NCBI GenBank assembly: GCA_000310025.1
Contig: FN649747.1
Coordinates: 1,647,452 to 1,711,451 of the forward strand
Direction: 5' to 3'
Source of the DNA: Ectocarpus siliculosus
Lineage: Eukaryota > Sar > Phaeophyceae > Ectocarpales > Ectocarpaceae
DNA length: 64,000 bases
Made by a program: the position numbers and the translations under genes. Below are positions 61,701 through 64,000 of the stretch, piece by piece. Below the pieces are notes generated by a model, which saw only the letters and a program-made list of their open reading frames with translations, was not told the DNA's origin and ran no database searches. Every line of letters starts with the position of its first letter. Position 1 is the first letter of the stretch.

Positions 61701-63024
61701 TTGGGCCTCGGGTGATCACCCCAGGGTACTGCATGTGTGCTGAGCACATTGGACGTAAGCATGTCAAACCCCATCGACCCTGAACAACGTTGTCTCGAGA
61801 GCCACGATCTCCAGCAGATTCGACCCTAGCAAGAGAGAGAACGAAGTTGATGGAGTGCGCAGGGGTACCGTTCAGCAAGGAGGCCGTGACAATAGAGTCA
61901 GCTTCCCTGTGCTTATCCTTCGCACGTTAACGGTGGTTTGGTTGCCGTGCAGGGCGAGGCCCTCCCGCCCCACCTCCGGGATCGAAGATGGGATCAGAAC
62001 CACCGAGGCCGGCCGCCGCGCCCAAGTTCGGACACCTCATCGTCAAATGTGTCAAGGGCATCGAGCTCAAGGTGCCTCAGGCTGTCCGATTTTGTCGCTT
62101 TGTAGAGGCGGACCATGATGCGGGTTTTTCTCTCAATTTTGACCGACATATTGCTCATTGAGCGGTCGGTAGCAAATGTGTTCTTGCTCCGATGAACAAG
62201 TTACAAACGGAGGCGGTAGTCTAGCAAGAAGTGACACCAGAGTTCAAAGGACGTTGTATCTGCCTTGCTAAGCTGGTTCCGGGTACACTTGCGAAGGAAC
62301 TGGGTGGGTACGTTCGGCACACCTATCTAATCGGGTGACATGCTGGTCCTGATGTAGTGCTGCGGTGTGGCTTCACAGGAAATTTCCCGCTCGAATCCGC
62401 GCCGCCCTCTCTTTCCGCTCTATCTCGCTTGCTAGAAAGCATGTCCTCTCCGTTCTCCTGTCCCTTTTTTCCCTTCCATCTCGTTCCAACCATCTCCTGT
62501 GTTTCCCGTCAACCTCGTCACTCCGACGCAGGCTGGATCGGGGATGTTCGGTAAGGCAGACCCATACTGCAAAGTCGTCATCGGCACGCAGGAATTCTCT
62601 ACACGCCCACACAAGGTACGATTGGACATAGAAATGTTACGTTCAGGGACGTGCGTGCTCGAAAATGCTATAGGACGGAATCTTGAAGGACGCTCATCCA
62701 GCGGTCCATGCTAAAAAAAAATACTGAGCTCGCGCGGGTCTGGAACCCGAGTCGGAACGCCAAGTGAAACATCGCACATAGATGAAGCAAAGTATTATGA
62801 CCCTTTTGTACGGCTAACGCCATGGCCCCCAACCCAACCTCTCTCCTTCCGCTGGATGTGCCTGTGGCGCACGACACGAATGGCGCAAAAAACGATAGAC
62901 TGGCGGGAAAAACCCGGTGTGGAATGAGGAGCACGCGTTCGAGATCTCATCAGAGAAGGAAGCCATGATCGAGATTTTCGACAAGGAGAACGTTGGCCAG
63001 GACAAGTTCATGGGAGAGCTCAAG
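55779..63024 (+). CDS. Pro/Arg/Gly-rich modular protein with C-terminal C2 domain (3' end not found)
   Basis: Eleven exons are phase-consistent: 55779-55927, 56930-56986, 57655-57741, 58239-58325, 58564-58707, 59060-59158, 59905-60006, 60334-60533, 61953-62071, 62532-62615 and 62899-63024. The first eight encode only PPPRGPPPRG and PGMAPG-type repeats, and six of them start and end in phase 2 with a split Arg codon, so they are interchangeable modules. Exon 9 leads into a C2 domain (KFGHLIVKCVKGIELK). Exons 10 and 11 continue it: FGKADPYCKVVIGTQEF, NPVWNEEHAFEI, AMIEIFDKENVGQDKFMGEL. The Asp residues of the calcium loops are present (DPY; the second loop as FDKEN). C2 domains bind lipids, often with calcium; the repeat part is likely disordered and may bind RNA or SH3/WW partners. 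A last exon with the final C2 strand is expected after 63024. Confidence 0.85.
56490..56795 (-). repeat. SINE copy C
   Basis: The minus strand starts near GCTAGGTGGTCGAACGGTCA (A-box-like), has GGGTTCGATTCTC (B box), an internal A/T-rich link, and then a body with CTGAACCCTTCTCGCGATGG and GAACCGCAGGGGAAAGGTGG shared with copy D. The limits are approximate. It lies in the first intron of the C2 gene. Confidence 0.65.
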
Positions 63025-63029
63025 GTGAC

Positions 63030-64000
63030 CGCATAACGGGGGTAGGAGCGGAAAACGGTGACCGCTCGTACCCGCAATAAGGGGCAATCGTGGCGTCTTC
63101 TTATATCGCTGCTACTTGTTGGCATGCATTTCTTCGAAGCAATACTGTACCACCAGTGCTTAACCAAAGGGTATACACTGCCGGTGGGGGCTTGAAGAGT
63201 TTCTTGGGCATTGGTACACACGTACATTTCGATCCGGTAGGCTCTGGGAAAGAATTACTTTCCGCTCCCGCTCCGAGGAGATGAAAGTGAAGCGTTCCGC
63301 TAGACATCGATCAATTTTACCGGCGCAAGCACTCCATTTCCGTTTGTGTTTGTCGCCGAACAAACATGCCAGCCACTCACCTACATGGACACGCCCGAAA
63401 CGGCTATATGGCCTACTTCGACTAGCTCTGGGGTTGGGGCGACAAAACATTGTATGCTTGGGGCGTTTGTCAAGAAATGGCAACGTACATAGCAAGACTC
63501 AGGCCCCACCGGCGAAGCAACCGTGCGTTGCGCCCATTCTCTCTACTATTCAGACAATTCAAGGCTAGAATTCTGTGGAACGGTTTTGACGGGTGACCAG
63601 CGCTTGGGCTCACTCTGGCAAAATCGGCGCTCATATCCGACACGCTGTTGTTGTTGTTGTTGTTGTTGTTGTTGTCATCGTCGTCTTCACATAAAAAAAC
63701 GCTCCGATCTCTCTATCCAGACCTTCATCTGTCCGTACTAATCTAACGCTTGACGCGGTCGATTCCCGTGGTCACAGGCTAACTTATCCAAAAAATGTTA
63801 AAATATCATGGACCCGAAGCGTCCGCAAATCAATAGAAATCAACGACAGACACGCTGGTATATACTTATTGTTGTTTCTTCTAATCAGGTATTACGCTGA
63901 GTGGATTCGAAGAGATTCTACCTTGACGTGGGGGAGAGGAAAGTTCAGAACATGTCTTGAACATCCACTACGTTTCTCTTGCCTCTACCTTGCTTTGTTC
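63030..64000. other. Downstream of last recognised C2 exon
   Basis: The closing strand of the C2 domain should be coded here or beyond the window. A candidate acceptor (TCTAATCAG at about 63890) precedes a short open stretch, but the frame could not be confirmed. Confidence 0.3.
63643..63676. repeat. (TTG)n microsatellite
   Basis: About ten uninterrupted TTG units followed by TCATCGTCGTC. It lies downstream of the last recognised C2 exon, in an intron or 3' UTR. Confidence 0.85.

Noticed and set aside
1-64000. CRISPR arrays, operons, rRNA genes
   Set aside because: No regularly spaced repeats with unique spacers, no tandem intronless gene runs and no conserved rRNA segments were seen.

Overview
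The window is nuclear DNA of an intron-rich eukaryote, most likely a stramenopile and probably a brown alga of the Ectocarpus type. Genes are cut into many short exons by GT-AG introns of about 0.3 to 2.7 kb. Neighbouring genes alternate strands, two gene pairs start head to head, and transposon remnants fill introns and spacers. There are no operons or other prokaryotic features, and one assembly gap of 150 N. The organism call is inference from gene architecture, not from a marker gene.

Layout: (1) 1-849, minus: the 5' part of a beta-propeller (SBBP) repeat gene that runs off the left edge. (2) 5.0-6.6 kb: a MITE, then a hAT-like element with an 8-bp target duplication that carries a piece of LINE ORF2. 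(3) 7.5-11.3 kb, minus: a LETM1-domain gene, head to head with a plus-strand longin-fold small adaptor subunit at 11.5-13.1 kb that looks like TSPOON/LOLITA of the TSET/TPLATE complex. (4) 14.3-20.7 kb, minus: a complete five-exon p24/TMED cargo receptor, head to head with a complete ten-exon DCAF13/SOF1 gene at 20.9-26.4 kb, plus. (5) 28.4-31.0 kb, minus: an ankyrin-repeat gene crossing the gap. (6) 34.7-36.3 kb: a pogo-like TIR element. (7) 37.0-46.2 kb, plus: a very large, mostly disordered coiled-coil protein of unknown function. (8) 47.6-54.5 kb, minus: a TRM9/ALKBH8-type tRNA wobble-uridine methyltransferase, an unknown membrane-anchored protein, and a short gene resembling the start of an AlkB dioxygenase. 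(9) 55.8-63.0 kb, plus: a gene of repeated proline/arginine/glycine exons ending in a C2 domain.

Most recognisable genes are housekeeping functions: secretory and membrane traffic (p24, TSET-like subunit), ribosome biogenesis (DCAF13), mitochondria (LETM1), and tRNA modification (TRM9). Exon borders below were chosen by checking that splice sites and reading-frame phases agree. Genes where every phase agrees are given high confidence. Four dispersed SINE copies with tRNA-like heads, two related MITEs and a recurrent TACAGYAGTA-type motif make up much of the visible repeat content.
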